A DNA stretch of 64,000 nucleotides. Source: Sphingobacteriaceae bacterium (GTDB lineage: Bacteria > Bacteroidota > Bacteroidia > Sphingobacteriales > Sphingobacteriaceae). The notes under the pieces are model-generated. The model had not been told where the DNA came from, did no database searches, and was given only the letters and a program-made list of their open reading frames with translations. Made by a program: the position numbers and the translations under genes. The DNA is taken from the NCBI GenBank assembly GCA_017745075.1, contig JAGIAD010000028.1, positions 1 to 64,000 of the forward strand, given 5' to 3'. Within the stretch, counting starts at the first letter, position 1; every line of letters begins with the position of its first letter. Positions 51,985-61,288 of this stretch are shown here, piece after piece.

Positions 51985-52733
51985 TTAGTTCTGAAGTTCT
52001 TTTAAGCGCAACTTAATTTCCGTTGAAGCAGGATCCAGTTCACCCGCCTTTTTATATGCCGCAATTGCCTTTTGCTTTTCTCCTTTAGTTACATATGCCG
52101 CAGCCAGCGCCATGAAGGCTTTCGAAGAGGACGGGTAATTAACGGTATTCATTTCCAGCAGATCAATGCCATTTTTTAAGGTTACCGGAGATTTTATGAG
52201 CCATTGTGCCCAACCGTTAAAATACGATTCGTCTGGTAAGATCGGATAACCAAACTTTTGGGATAATGCTTTATAATGGTTCGTGATAATCTCAGAATTT
52301 ATCTTTTCGTCATTTATTGGCGGAAGTTCCCATTGGCGATAAACGAACCGGAGCCCGTCATAATAGGAAATTATGGGAACAGCCATGTGACTTTCGTTGG
52401 GGTAGCCCGTATATTTAAAATCTAATCCTTTGATATTCTGCTTTTTGAGCAAGGAATCAAACTTTAGTACACATCGGTATGAAACTGCGAATCAGATGAG
52501 GCGCCTTCGTTGCCATCACTAAAAAAAAGCGTTTTTGGTAAAACAGGGATAGTTTTCAGTTTTTTATCGGCGAGCTTAAGCAGGAATTTCTGATCCCACC
52601 AAAATGAAGGGCTCGCTGCAATATACGCATTGAACATATCCGGGTGATTAATCAGGCAATTGATAACGGTAAGAGCTCCAAAAGAATGTCCGGCAAAAAT
52701 GCTATAAGGAAGCGTTTTGTAATTCGAATTAAC
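51985..52733 (-). pseudogene. Decayed alpha/beta-hydrolase esterase
   Basis: Two blocks of an esterase-D-like (PF00756) protein remain. The 5' block (52730 down to about 52464) encodes SNYKTLPYSIFAGHSFGAL with the nucleophile Ser in GHSFG and continues AYIAASPSFWWDQKFL to DSQFHTDVY before a stop; after a two-base shift the frame continues as KFDSLLKKQNIKG, TGYPNESHMAVP (catalytic His) and a TPR-like tail ending EIKLRLKELQN. The N-terminal half is missing, and a stop precedes SNYKTL. One frameshift plus truncation indicates a pseudogene. Downstream of nfi's start on the same strand. Confidence 0.8.
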
Positions 52734-52887
52734 AAATCATAAAAAAAGATCACAAATCAGATCCGTAAGGAACCAGTTTAAGAAGTAAAGATACCACTAA
52801 ATAATATAAATGTTACTTGTCTTATAATTAATATTATGTTAAGTTGTATTTTCCACCACATCCCTATTTAGGTAAATTTCAATATAA

Positions 52888-52917
52888 ATTTAGAGTTCCT
52901 GAATTTAGAGTTCCTGA
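52888..52917. repeat. 15-bp tandem duplication covering a stop codon
   Basis: ATTTAGAGTTCCTGA occurs twice in a row. On the minus strand it encodes the final QEL-stop of the TPR gene, so the duplication places a second copy of the C-terminal codons and stop directly after the first. Confidence 0.75.
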
Positions 52918-54050
52918 AGTTTACGGTTAAGCTCCTGAACTTTGTCGGTAAGTTTCTTTTTGGTATAGATATCGATCAGCAGCTGTACGGTTTTTTTATC
53001 GTTTGGGTTAATTTCATTTGCACGCTGCAAGGCAAATTGAGCATGGTTAATTAATCCATTATATTTAGCAGCTTTATCAGCTTCGTTTTTATTCAGCGTT
53101 TCATTTGCGGTATTGATATAAGCCAGACTCAGTTGATACAATGCATCGAAATAATTTTGATCTGTATCTAAAGCTTTGTTGTAAGCCAATATGGCTGTAG
53201 CATTATTTCCGCCAACCTGTTGCAGATAGCCGTAAAGAAAATACAATAGTTTATTTCCCTTTTCTACTTTTAAATTATTTTCAATGAGTCCCTGGGCTTT
53301 ACTGTAATTCTCCGTATCAAGTAAAAGATTAACGTAATCGTTAGTTAAAAACCGGTTAAACGGATTAAGCACAAGTCCTTCTTCTAAAGTTTTAATAGCA
53401 GTTTCATTTTCCGATTTCACCACATACATCTGTGCCATTTTCTGAAAAACAGATGGATTTTTGATCCCGTTTTCCTTTGCACGTTTAAAATAGGTTAAAG
53501 ATTCGTCGTAAGATTGGATATTTAGCGCACAAATTGCTGTATTCAAGGCTAATGTAGTATCAGCCGGGAAATTGTCGGATACCTCTTTCAGATCTGCAAA
53601 GGCTTCTTTAAACTCGTTATTGAAGAATGCTTCGTTACCTTTCTCCTGCTTTTTGATCAGAATGTTATGGGTCGATGCCTTGATCATTCCACCATTGTCA
53701 TTATAACGGTCTAAAGATTTTGCTTTTTCTACTGCCTCTATTGCACTATCATAAAATTTATTGGAATTATTAGGATCGGTATCAATTAATGATGCAAATG
53801 AAGTGAGATATGATTTTATCGACCAGGTTTCTGTCCAGTTTTTGGTCTTATTGTCTTTTTCTGCTGATTCTATCGATTTTAAACCTTCATTAATAATCGA
53901 TAACTGTTTTTTCTCATCCTCTTTATTGGCTATTGAGGCCTGCAGTTTACCAACAGCGTTCCTGGCAATCAGGATCTGACTTTTTTGAGCTGCAGCGTTA
54001 AAAGAGATGAAAATTAAAGCGGTTAAAGCTATTTTAAGGCAGTTTTGCAT
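52905..54050 (-). CDS. Periplasmic TPR-repeat protein
   Basis: A 381-residue exported protein: signal peptide MQNCLKIALTALIFISFNAAA, a divergent N-terminal region (IARNAVGKLQAS) and several tetratricopeptide repeats (FNNEFKEAFADLKEVSDNFP, SYDESLTYFKRAKENG, NNATAILAYNKALDTDQNYF). TPRs mediate protein-protein contacts; the partner is unknown. The gene upstream (54152-55240) is a paralogue with the same layout, separated by a terminator, and both lie downstream of gyrA on the minus strand. Confidence 0.82.
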   Translation of the reverse strand: MQNCLKIALTALIFISFNAAAQKSQILIARNAVGKLQASIANKEDEKKQLSIINEGLKSIESAEKDNKTKNWTETWSIKSYLTSFASLIDTDPNNSNKFYDSAIEAVEKAKSLDRYNDNGGMIKASTHNILIKKQEKGNEAFFNNEFKEAFADLKEVSDNFPADTTLALNTAICALNIQSYDESLTYFKRAKENGIKNPSVFQKMAQMYVVKSENETAIKTLEEGLVLNPFNRFLTNDYVNLLLDTENYSKAQGLIENNLKVEKGNKLLYFLYGYLQQVGGNNATAILAYNKALDTDQNYFDALYQLSLAYINTANETLNKNEADKAAKYNGLINHAQFALQRANEINPNDKKTVQLLIDIYTKKKLTDKVQELNRKLQEL

Positions 54051-54100
54051 ATGTTAATGTAATGTGTAGGTAACCGTAATTAAACCATAAAAATAAACAT

Positions 54101-54137
54101 AAAAAAAAGAGCCCCGAAATTTCAGGGCTCTTTTTTT
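54101..54137 (-). terminator. Intrinsic terminator between the two TPR genes
   Basis: AAAAAAAGAGCCC pairs with GGGCTCTTTTTTT around a ten-base loop. It follows the upstream TPR gene (54152-55240) on the minus strand. Confidence 0.85.
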
Positions 54138-54151
54138 GTACCGGCAGATCA

Positions 54152-55240
54152 TTATTGTTTAGGCAGAGCGTCTAAACGTTTCTTTATCTCGTCGTAATTT
54201 TTAGTATCGTTCCTAAAAGCATAAATTGTTTTCAGGGTTTCCAATGCGCCTTGATTTTTAGCATCAATCTCTAAAGCCTTTTTATAAAAAGGAAGCGATT
54301 TGTCTAATAAAGCATTCATTTTACCCGTTACTTCGTTAAATTCTTTCACTTTTTTCTGGTCGATTTTATTTCTGTCGGCCTGTAATTTTAAAGCCTGACT
54401 GAAATAGATATTACCCAGTAAAACCTGATAATTAGCATTGTTTGGCTCTTTTGTTGCCAGTGCTGTTAACATTTGCTCAGATTTTGCGGCATCACCCCTA
54501 TCGATATAAATCTGTGTTTCAGTTTTGATCCAATCGGTATTATCAGGGAATTTTGCTGTAGCTTCTTTAATTATCGCTAATGCTGCAGTGGTATCTTTTT
54601 GTTTGCTTAAAACAGCATTGATAATTTCTGAATATAAATCTTTAGACTGTGGCGAGTTTAAAGAAATTACTTTTTTAAATTGGGTAATCATATCCGGATA
54701 ATTTTCGATATTCCTTGCTGCAATACCTGCATTTAAGTACATAGAAGTATCCTGAGGATTAATTACGGTAGCAGCTACAAATTTTTCGTAAGCTGTTTTA
54801 TAATCTTTCTTATTGTAAGCGATTATACCACCATTTCTAACGGCATTGCTGATATTGGTTTCAGCCAGATTGATGTTGTCTTTTTCATTTCCTTTAGTAT
54901 CCAGTTTTTTAGCTTCGACAACCGCATCCTGGGCAATTTTCAAATTGGCATCGGCGTTTGCAGTGCTGGTTGAATCTAAAATCGCTATAGAAGAAGCGAA
55001 TAGCGCACGATACGACCAAGCTTCGGGCATTACTTTAGATTTCTCATCAGCAATGGCTTTATCGGTATGAGCCAGCCCTTTAGCCAATGATTCCAGTTTT
55101 TTTGCCAGAGGTGTTGATGCACTTGAAGAAGTTAGCTGGAATAATCCCCAATCGTTCTTTGCAGCGGTTACTTCACTTTTCTGAGCAAAAGCAGCACTTA
55201 CCGCACCTGCTAGAAATATACTTAGAAATACTCTTTTCAT
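54152..55240 (-). CDS. Periplasmic TPR-repeat protein, paralogue
   Basis: A 362-residue exported protein with signal peptide MKRVFLSIFLAGAVSAAFAQ and tetratricopeptide repeats (YNKKDYKTAYEKFVAATVIN, IENYPDMITQFKKVISLN, LPFYKKALEIDAKNQGALET). The early W-S-Y/I-x-x-x-F-A-S block and overall layout match the neighbouring 381-residue TPR protein, so they arose by duplication. It starts 26 bases after the gyrA stop and may be partly co-transcribed with gyrA. Confidence 0.84.
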   Translation of the reverse strand: MKRVFLSIFLAGAVSAAFAQKSEVTAAKNDWGLFQLTSSSASTPLAKKLESLAKGLAHTDKAIADEKSKVMPEAWSYRALFASSIAILDSTSTANADANLKIAQDAVVEAKKLDTKGNEKDNINLAETNISNAVRNGGIIAYNKKDYKTAYEKFVAATVINPQDTSMYLNAGIAARNIENYPDMITQFKKVISLNSPQSKDLYSEIINAVLSKQKDTTAALAIIKEATAKFPDNTDWIKTETQIYIDRGDAAKSEQMLTALATKEPNNANYQVLLGNIYFSQALKLQADRNKIDQKKVKEFNEVTGKMNALLDKSLPFYKKALEIDAKNQGALETLKTIYAFRNDTKNYDEIKKRLDALPKQ

Positions 55241-55266
55241 AATTTTTATTCTAATCTTAATTTTAG

Positions 55267-57855
55267 TTAATTTTCCTCTTCGGTTTCGTTATCTGCGTCG
55301 TCTTCCTCTTCAGTATCATCTGCTTCAGGAGTTGTATCAGACTCTAATTCTTCACCATCAACCACTACACTATCTAAATCAACTGTTTCTTCCTCATCCT
55401 CTTCGTGGTCGATTTTGGTCACCGATGCAATTTCATCATCACCTTTTAACGAGATCAGACGTACACCCTGAGTGGCACGTCCCATCACCCTTAAAGCTGA
55501 TACCGGAATCCTGATCACAATACCCGAACGGTTAATGATCATCAGGTCTTCACTATCAGTAACGTCTTTAATAGATACTAATTGTCCCGTTTTCTCGGTA
55601 ACATTAATGGTTTTCACCCCTTTTCCACCACGGTTGGTTACACGGTAATCTTCAATATCGGTCCGTTTTCCGTAACCTTTTTCTGATACCACCAGCACAG
55701 TAACTTCAGGATTGTTAACAGCAATCATGCCAACAACTTCATCCTGGTCGTGAGCAAGCCTCACGCCGCGTACACCTGTAGCGGTTCTACCCATCGGACG
55801 CACGGTTTTTTCATTGAAACGGATGGCTCTTCCAGAGCGTAAAGCCATTACAATTTCGCTTTCGCCATTGGTTAAACAAGCTTCCAGTAAAATATCGCCC
55901 TCGTTAATGTTGATGGCATTGATACCATTTACACGCGGACGTGAGTAAGCCTCAAGAGAAGTTTTCTTAATGGTACCTTTTTTAGTACACATAATGATGA
56001 AATTGTTCTCCAGGTATTCCTGATCTTTAAGGTTTTTAACCTTGATGTAGGCTTTGATTTTTTCTTCTTTCGGGATATTGATGATGTTCTGGATAGCCCT
56101 TCCCTTGCTGGTACGCGAACCTTCAGGAATTTCGTATACCCTTAACCAGAAACACCTTCCGGCTTCGGTAAAGAACAACATGTAATTGTGGTTAGTGGCC
56201 ACCAGCATGTGCTCGATAAAATCTTCATTCCTTGAGGTACTGCCCTTTGATCCTTTTCCGCCCCTTCCCTGCGCTTTAAATTCGCTTGCAGGTGTACGTT
56301 TAACGTAACCTTCATGAGAAATGGTGATGACAACTTCTTCATCATCGATAAAATCTTCCATACTCATGTCTTCGGCAGAATGAACAATTGTGGTTTTACG
56401 TTCATCTCCGAATTTCTGTTTCACTTCTTCAAGCTCATCTTTGATGATTTTCATACGTAAACTTTCATCTGCAAGAACAGATTTCAAATATTCGATGGTT
56501 TTCATCAATTCTGCATATTCTTCTTTGATTTTATCGCGCTCCAGTCCTGTTAAACGACGTAAAGTCATATCGAGGATGGCACGTGCCTGAAGATCGCTCA
56601 GTCCGAATTTTTCCATCAAACCCAGACGTGCATCCTCAGGGGTTTGCGAAGCACGGATTAATTTAATTACTTCATCTAAATGATCTAGCGCAATTAAATA
56701 ACCTTCTAAAATATGTGCACGTTTTTCCGCTTCAGCCAGCTCATATTTGGTACGGCGAACGATAACATCATGACGGTGATCTACAAAATGTGCGATCAGG
56801 TCTTTAAGGTTCAGCATCTGTGGACGCCCTTTTACCAATGCAATGTTGTTTACACTAAAAGATGTTTGTAGCGCAGTATACTTATATAAGTTGTTTAATA
56901 CGATAGAGGCATTGGCATCGCGCTTAATTTCGTACACGATACGGATACCATCTTTGTTCGATTCGTCTTTAATGTTGGCAATACCTTCCAGTTTTTTCTC
57001 GCCTACCAATTCGGCAGTACGCTCAATCATCTGGGCTTTATTTACCTGGTAAGGAATTTCGGTTACGATAATTACCTCGCGGTCTTTAACACTTTCGATT
57101 TCGGCTTTTGCACGCATTACAATACGGCCACGACCGGTTTCGAAAGCTTCTTTAACACCGGTATAACCATAAATGATACCACCTGTAGGGAAATCTGGAG
57201 CTTTTACAAACTTCATCAGTTCTTCTACTGTAATTTCACGGTTATCGATGTAGTTGACAACACCATCAATTACTTCAGTTAAATTGTGTGGCGCCATGTT
57301 GGTGGCCATGCCTACCGCAATACCACTCGATCCGTTAACCAGGAGGTTAGGGATTTTTGAAGGTAAAACAGTTGGTTCCTGCTCGGTATCGTCAAAGTTT
57401 AACTGAAAATCAACAGTATCTTTGTTGATATCTGCAACCATTTCTTCGGCAAGCTTACTGAAACGTGCTTCGGTATAACGCATTGCAGCAGGCGAATCGC
57501 CATCAATGTGACCAAAGTTTCCCTGGCCATCTACCATTGGGTAACGCAAACTCCAGTCTTGCGCCATACGTACCATGGTGAAATATACAGATGCATCGCC
57601 ATGCGGGTGGTATTTACCCAGTACCTCACCCACAATACGGGCTGATTTTTTATAAGGTTTACCACTGGTTACGCCTAAGCCCAGCATGCCGTAGAGCACA
57701 CGGCGGTGTACTGGTTTTAATCCATCGCGTACGTCAGGCAAAGCCCTCGAAACGATTACCGACATTGAATAATCAATGTAGGCCGATTTCATCTGCTCTT
57801 CTATGTTAATTGGAATGATTTTGTCGTTCTGTTGATTCTCTAAATCTTCTGCCAT
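55267..57855 (-). CDS. gyrA: DNA gyrase subunit A
   Basis: The DNA-cleaving subunit of gyrase (862 residues). The winged-helix/tower region carries RALPDVRDGLKPVHRRVLYG near residue 38, GKYHPHGDASVYFTMVRMAQ near 73-92, the catalytic tyrosine in PAAMRYTEARFSK near 121, and the C-terminal pinwheel has repeated beta blades ending in an acidic tail. In the quinolone-resistance region the residues matching Escherichia coli 83 and 87 are Ala and Phe. The GyrA-box QGRGGKG is present (SEFKAQGRGGKGSKG), supporting gyrase rather than ParC. Two TPR genes follow on the same strand. Confidence 0.96.
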   Translation of the reverse strand: MAEDLENQQNDKIIPINIEEQMKSAYIDYSMSVIVSRALPDVRDGLKPVHRRVLYGMLGLGVTSGKPYKKSARIVGEVLGKYHPHGDASVYFTMVRMAQDWSLRYPMVDGQGNFGHIDGDSPAAMRYTEARFSKLAEEMVADINKDTVDFQLNFDDTEQEPTVLPSKIPNLLVNGSSGIAVGMATNMAPHNLTEVIDGVVNYIDNREITVEELMKFVKAPDFPTGGIIYGYTGVKEAFETGRGRIVMRAKAEIESVKDREVIIVTEIPYQVNKAQMIERTAELVGEKKLEGIANIKDESNKDGIRIVYEIKRDANASIVLNNLYKYTALQTSFSVNNIALVKGRPQMLNLKDLIAHFVDHRHDVIVRRTKYELAEAEKRAHILEGYLIALDHLDEVIKLIRASQTPEDARLGLMEKFGLSDLQARAILDMTLRRLTGLERDKIKEEYAELMKTIEYLKSVLADESLRMKIIKDELEEVKQKFGDERKTTIVHSAEDMSMEDFIDDEEVVITISHEGYVKRTPASEFKAQGRGGKGSKGSTSRNEDFIEHMLVATNHNYMLFFTEAGRCFWLRVYEIPEGSRTSKGRAIQNIINIPKEEKIKAYIKVKNLKDQEYLENNFIIMCTKKGTIKKTSLEAYSRPRVNGINAININEGDILLEACLTNGESEIVMALRSGRAIRFNEKTVRPMGRTATGVRGVRLAHDQDEVVGMIAVNNPEVTVLVVSEKGYGKRTDIEDYRVTNRGGKGVKTINVTEKTGQLVSIKDVTDSEDLMIINRSGIVIRIPVSALRVMGRATQGVRLISLKGDDEIASVTKIDHEEDEEETVDLDSVVVDGEELESDTTPEADDTEEEDDADNETEEEN

Positions 57856-58101
57856 AAATTATTATTCTCGTTGCTTAAAACGATATTAAAAAAGGTGTTA
57901 CTATAACCTTGCGAATTTAACAAAATTATGCCGAATTAAGGCATTGTGGAAAAGTTTTGACCTTTGCTATAGGTTTTTTATCTCCGGGGTGATTTTAATT
58001 TACTGAGGGCCAGTTTAAGAGTTTTTAATTTAAGCCCATAAGGTTTCAAAAACCTGGTAGGTTTGTAGAGAACTAAAATTGAGTTTGTAACTTAATTCTA
58101 A

Positions 58102-58109
58102 TACTTTTG
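58102..58109 (+). promoter_or_regulatory. -7 element of the Tet-type MFS gene
   Basis: TACTTTTG matches TAnnTTTG, 18 bases before ATG 58128; TTG at 58079-58081 could be the -33 element with 20-base spacing. An in-frame TTG at 58107 lies inside the element, so it is not the start codon. Confidence 0.55.
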
Positions 58110-58127
58110 CGTTTCAACCCAAAGATA

Positions 58128-59339
58128 ATGGCAAACGAGAAAAAATCTGCAATGAGTTTTATTATGGTTACCCTCCTGATCGATTTTACAGGCTTTGGGA
58201 TCATTATTCCGGTTTTACCAAAACTTATCCAGAATTTTACCGGTGGTGGTTTTGGACTTGCAGCCGAATATGGTGGCTGGCTTACCCTATCCTATGCAAC
58301 GGTACAGTTTATATTTTCGCCTATTATTGGCGCCATGAGCGATCGTTATGGTCGCCGGCCGGTATTATTAAGTTCACTTTTCGGCCTGGGTATCGATTAC
58401 ATTTTTCTGGCTTTTGCACCTTCTATAATCTGGTTATTTGTTGGACGTATTATTGCCGGCATTACCGGCGCAAGTTTTACTACTGCCCAGGCTTATATTG
58501 CCGATATTTCAGCACCAGAAAAGCGGGCGCAGAACTTTGGCCTGGTAGGTGCTGCTTTTGGCGTAGGATTTATTTTGGGGCCGGTACTGGGCGGTGCTTT
58601 CAGCCATTTTGGTACACGTGTACCTTTTATGGTAGCTGCTGGCTTATCGTTAATTAACTGGCTGTACGGTTATTTCATTTTACCAGAATCTTTACCGGTA
58701 GAAAAACGCAGGGCCTTTGATTGGAAAAGGGCAAACCCTATCGGCTCATTAAGGAGTATAGGCAAATACCCGGCACTAATGGGCTTAATGGCTACCTTAT
58801 TCTTATTGTACTTTGCCAGTCATTCTGTACAAAGTAACTGGACTTTTTATACCATGGAAAAATTTAACTGGGATGCATCGTGGGTAGGTTATTCATTGGG
58901 TTTTGTAGGTCTGGTTATCGGCGTTGTGCAAGGTGGATTGATCCGGATTATTTTACCTAAGACCGGGGAAAAGAACGCGGTATATTTTGGTTTAATGCTA
59001 TATATAATTGGTTTTGTGGCTTTCGCTTTTGCAACAAAGGGCTGGATGATGTTTGCCTTTATGCTTCCTTATGGATTGGCTGGAATCGGCGGACCGGCCA
59101 TGCAGGGATTAATTTCGAACCAGATCCCGGCTAATGCACAGGGCGAAATGCAGGGCGTTTTAACTGGTTTGCAGAGTTTGGCTGCAATATTTGCCCCTTG
59201 GGTTATGACCCATATTTTCGCTTATTTTATTGAAGGTAAAGCGCCCGTTTATTTTCCAGGTGCTCCGTTTATATTGAGTGCGGTTTTAACGTTGATCGGT
59301 TTGTTTATCGCCCTCAGATCGTTGAAGAAATACCACTAG
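58128..59339 (+). CDS. TCR/Tet-family MFS transporter
   Basis: A 403-residue inner-membrane transporter with 12 helices, close in layout to tetracycline:H+ antiporters TetA. IDFTGFGIIIPVLPKLIQNF near residue 17, the loop GAMSDRYGRRPVLLSSLFGL near 76, and AGITGASFTTAQAYIADISA near 113 are typical. Actual tetracycline export is not proven; many family members move other substrates. ATG 58128 is chosen because the upstream alternative lies inside the promoter. Confidence 0.88.
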   Translation: MANEKKSAMSFIMVTLLIDFTGFGIIIPVLPKLIQNFTGGGFGLAAEYGGWLTLSYATVQFIFSPIIGAMSDRYGRRPVLLSSLFGLGIDYIFLAFAPSIIWLFVGRIIAGITGASFTTAQAYIADISAPEKRAQNFGLVGAAFGVGFILGPVLGGAFSHFGTRVPFMVAAGLSLINWLYGYFILPESLPVEKRRAFDWKRANPIGSLRSIGKYPALMGLMATLFLLYFASHSVQSNWTFYTMEKFNWDASWVGYSLGFVGLVIGVVQGGLIRIILPKTGEKNAVYFGLMLYIIGFVAFAFATKGWMMFAFMLPYGLAGIGGPAMQGLISNQIPANAQGEMQGVLTGLQSLAAIFAPWVMTHIFAYFIEGKAPVYFPGAPFILSAVLTLIGLFIALRSLKKYH

Positions 59340-59355
59340 CACACTTATTTTTATT

Positions 59356-59712
59356 TCCCCGCAGATTTAAGAAGATTAGCCCAGAATAAAATGTGTTCAA
59401 TCTGCGTTTTCTGTGCAATCAGCGGGAAGCAAAATAAGATTAGCGCATAGCACTTTGCCCACAGATTTAAGAAGATTAACGCAGAATAAAATGTGTTCAA
59501 TCTGCGTTTTCTGTGCAATCAGCGGGAAGTAAAATTAGATTAGCGCTTAATAGTTTGCCCACAGATTTAAGAAGATTAGCGCAGATTAAAAAAGCTTTCA
59601 ATCTGCGCTCTCTGCGAAATCAGCGGGAGGGAAAAAGATTAGTGCTTAGTTTTATTACCTGCAGATTAAAAAAAGCATTCAAAATCTACGTTTTCTACGG
59701 GAACCTAAACAA
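59356..59712. repeat. 100-bp tandem repeat, about three and a half copies
   Basis: Units start near 59361, 59461, 59561 and 59661, an exact 100-base period. Each has CAGATTTAAGAAGATTAGCGC, then TTCAATCTGCGTTTTCTG and CAATCAGCGGGA. Within a unit CCCGCAGATT and AATCAGCGGG are inverted, so each copy can fold. It lies between the convergent ends of the MFS and PhoH genes. The fourth copy is shortened and diverged. Confidence 0.9.
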
Positions 59713-59721
59713 GGATTAACT

Positions 59722-61074
59722 TTATAACAACTCGTTCGCCAGGTTGGCCAACTCACTCCGCTCCCCTTTATGTAAGGTGATATGTGCATATAACGGATGA
59801 TTTTTCGCATTTTCTATCAAATATGATAAACCATTACTTTCTGAATCGAGGTAAGGTGTGTCGATCTGATAGATATCACCTGTAAAGATAATTTTAGTGT
59901 GCTCCCCTGCCCTCGAAATGATGGTTTTCACTTCGTGTGGGGTTAAATTCTGCGCTTCGTCTATAATAAAGAAAATTTTGGTTAAGGTTCTGCCACGGAT
60001 AAATGCCAAAGGTGCGATGGCAATTTTCTCGGTGTTAATCAGTTCATCGATTTTATCTGACATCTTATCATCACCAATGAATTGCTCTTTAATGAACCGA
60101 AGGTTATCCCAGATAGGTGCCATAAAAGGGTCTGTTTTCGATTTGGCATCGCCTGGTAAAAAACCAATATCCTTATTGCTTAACGAAACAATTGGCCGGG
60201 TAACATAAATCTGCCTGAAGTTTTTGCGTTGCTCTAAAGCGCTTGCCAAAGCCAGTAAAGTTTTGCCCGTGCCGGCATTGCCCTGAATACTTACCAGTTT
60301 AATGTTGGGATCGAGCAGCGCATGTATGGCAAAAGCCTGTTCAATATTTTTAGGCTTGATTTTAAAAACAGGGTTGGTAGAAACTGCCGAAATGGTTTTT
60401 AAGCTGTTATTATAAAACACACTGGCACTTTTCCGTTTGTTTTTTAAAATGTAAAAATGGTTGGCATTTTTTGCCGGCAATCCGATATCATTCGCTGCTA
60501 AAAAGGGCTGTTGTTTCACCGCTTCAATAATTTCAGGTGAAAAATCGTTTAGTTCGGTTTTACCGGCGTAGAGCTCATCTACATTTTTAATTTTACCGGT
60601 TTCGTAATCCTCTGCATTAAGTGAGAGGGCTTTGGCTTTTAACCTTAAACAGATATCTTTTGAAACAAGCACCACGTGCTTATCGGGATATTCGGCTTTT
60701 AAACTTAAAGCAGCATTTAAAATTTTATGGTCTATTTTACCTTTCCCGTAAACTTCTTCGGCATTTACAGCCAGCTGATTTTCGTTCAGTATTACCTTAA
60801 ATTTACCCGAATTGGCTTTTTTCAGTGGTGTCCAGTCGCTAATCAGCTTCTGCCGGGCCGTTTCATCAATTAAACGGATAAAACTCCTGGCCTCAAAATT
60901 ACGGGTATCGTTGCCGCTTTTAAAATTGTCGAGTTCTTCGAGTACCTGGATCGGAATGGCTACATCATGCTCATGAAAATTGTTGATGGCATCATGATCG
61001 TACAGGATTACAGAGGTGTCTAAAACGAATATCTTTTTTGACGGATTGGAAATTAATTTACCTTTTTTGGCCAT
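59722..61074 (-). CDS. PhoH-family ATPase with PIN domain (PhoH2/YlaK-like)
   Basis: A 450-residue protein combining a PIN RNase domain (KIFVLDTSVILYDHDAINNF near residue 15) with a C-terminal PhoH ATPase/helicase domain (Walker A SIQGNAGTGKTLLALASALE near 262, Walker B FIIDEAQNLTPHEVK near 369, TGDIYQID). PhoH2 proteins unwind and cleave RNA in an ATP-dependent way. The conserved PIN acids are present. It is convergent with the MFS gene, the tandem repeat lies between them, and its promoter region faces a decayed gene. Confidence 0.92.
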   Translation of the reverse strand: MAKKGKLISNPSKKIFVLDTSVILYDHDAINNFHEHDVAIPIQVLEELDNFKSGNDTRNFEARSFIRLIDETARQKLISDWTPLKKANSGKFKVILNENQLAVNAEEVYGKGKIDHKILNAALSLKAEYPDKHVVLVSKDICLRLKAKALSLNAEDYETGKIKNVDELYAGKTELNDFSPEIIEAVKQQPFLAANDIGLPAKNANHFYILKNKRKSASVFYNNSLKTISAVSTNPVFKIKPKNIEQAFAIHALLDPNIKLVSIQGNAGTGKTLLALASALEQRKNFRQIYVTRPIVSLSNKDIGFLPGDAKSKTDPFMAPIWDNLRFIKEQFIGDDKMSDKIDELINTEKIAIAPLAFIRGRTLTKIFFIIDEAQNLTPHEVKTIISRAGEHTKIIFTGDIYQIDTPYLDSESNGLSYLIENAKNHPLYAHITLHKGERSELANLANELL

Positions 61075-61214
61075 TTGGTAAATTTAATATTTTAGTGATA
61101 AAATAAAGCAAATTCATCAAATGATCTTTATTATTTAACCACGGCTAAAAGATAGATACAGCAAACAGATTTTGATTTGTGGTTAAAGTTAGCATGAGGC
61201 CTGGGGACAAAATA

Positions 61215-61252
61215 AAAACGGGGACTTCTTCTTTCGATTCGTTCCCCGTTTT
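61215..61252 (-). terminator. Hairpin downstream of the decayed gene
   Basis: AAAACGGGGA pairs with TCCCCGTTTT around an 18-base loop. On the minus strand it lies about 40 bases after the end of the decayed coding remnant at 61289-61615, for which it would have been the terminator. Confidence 0.65.
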
Positions 61253-61288
61253 AACTCTAAAAACAACCGTAGTCGTATTTTAAAGCAT

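Noticed and set aside
59356..59712. 100-bp repeat considered as a CRISPR array or as an origin iteron set
   Set aside because: No distinct spacers and no replication or cas genes; each unit is itself an imperfect palindrome.
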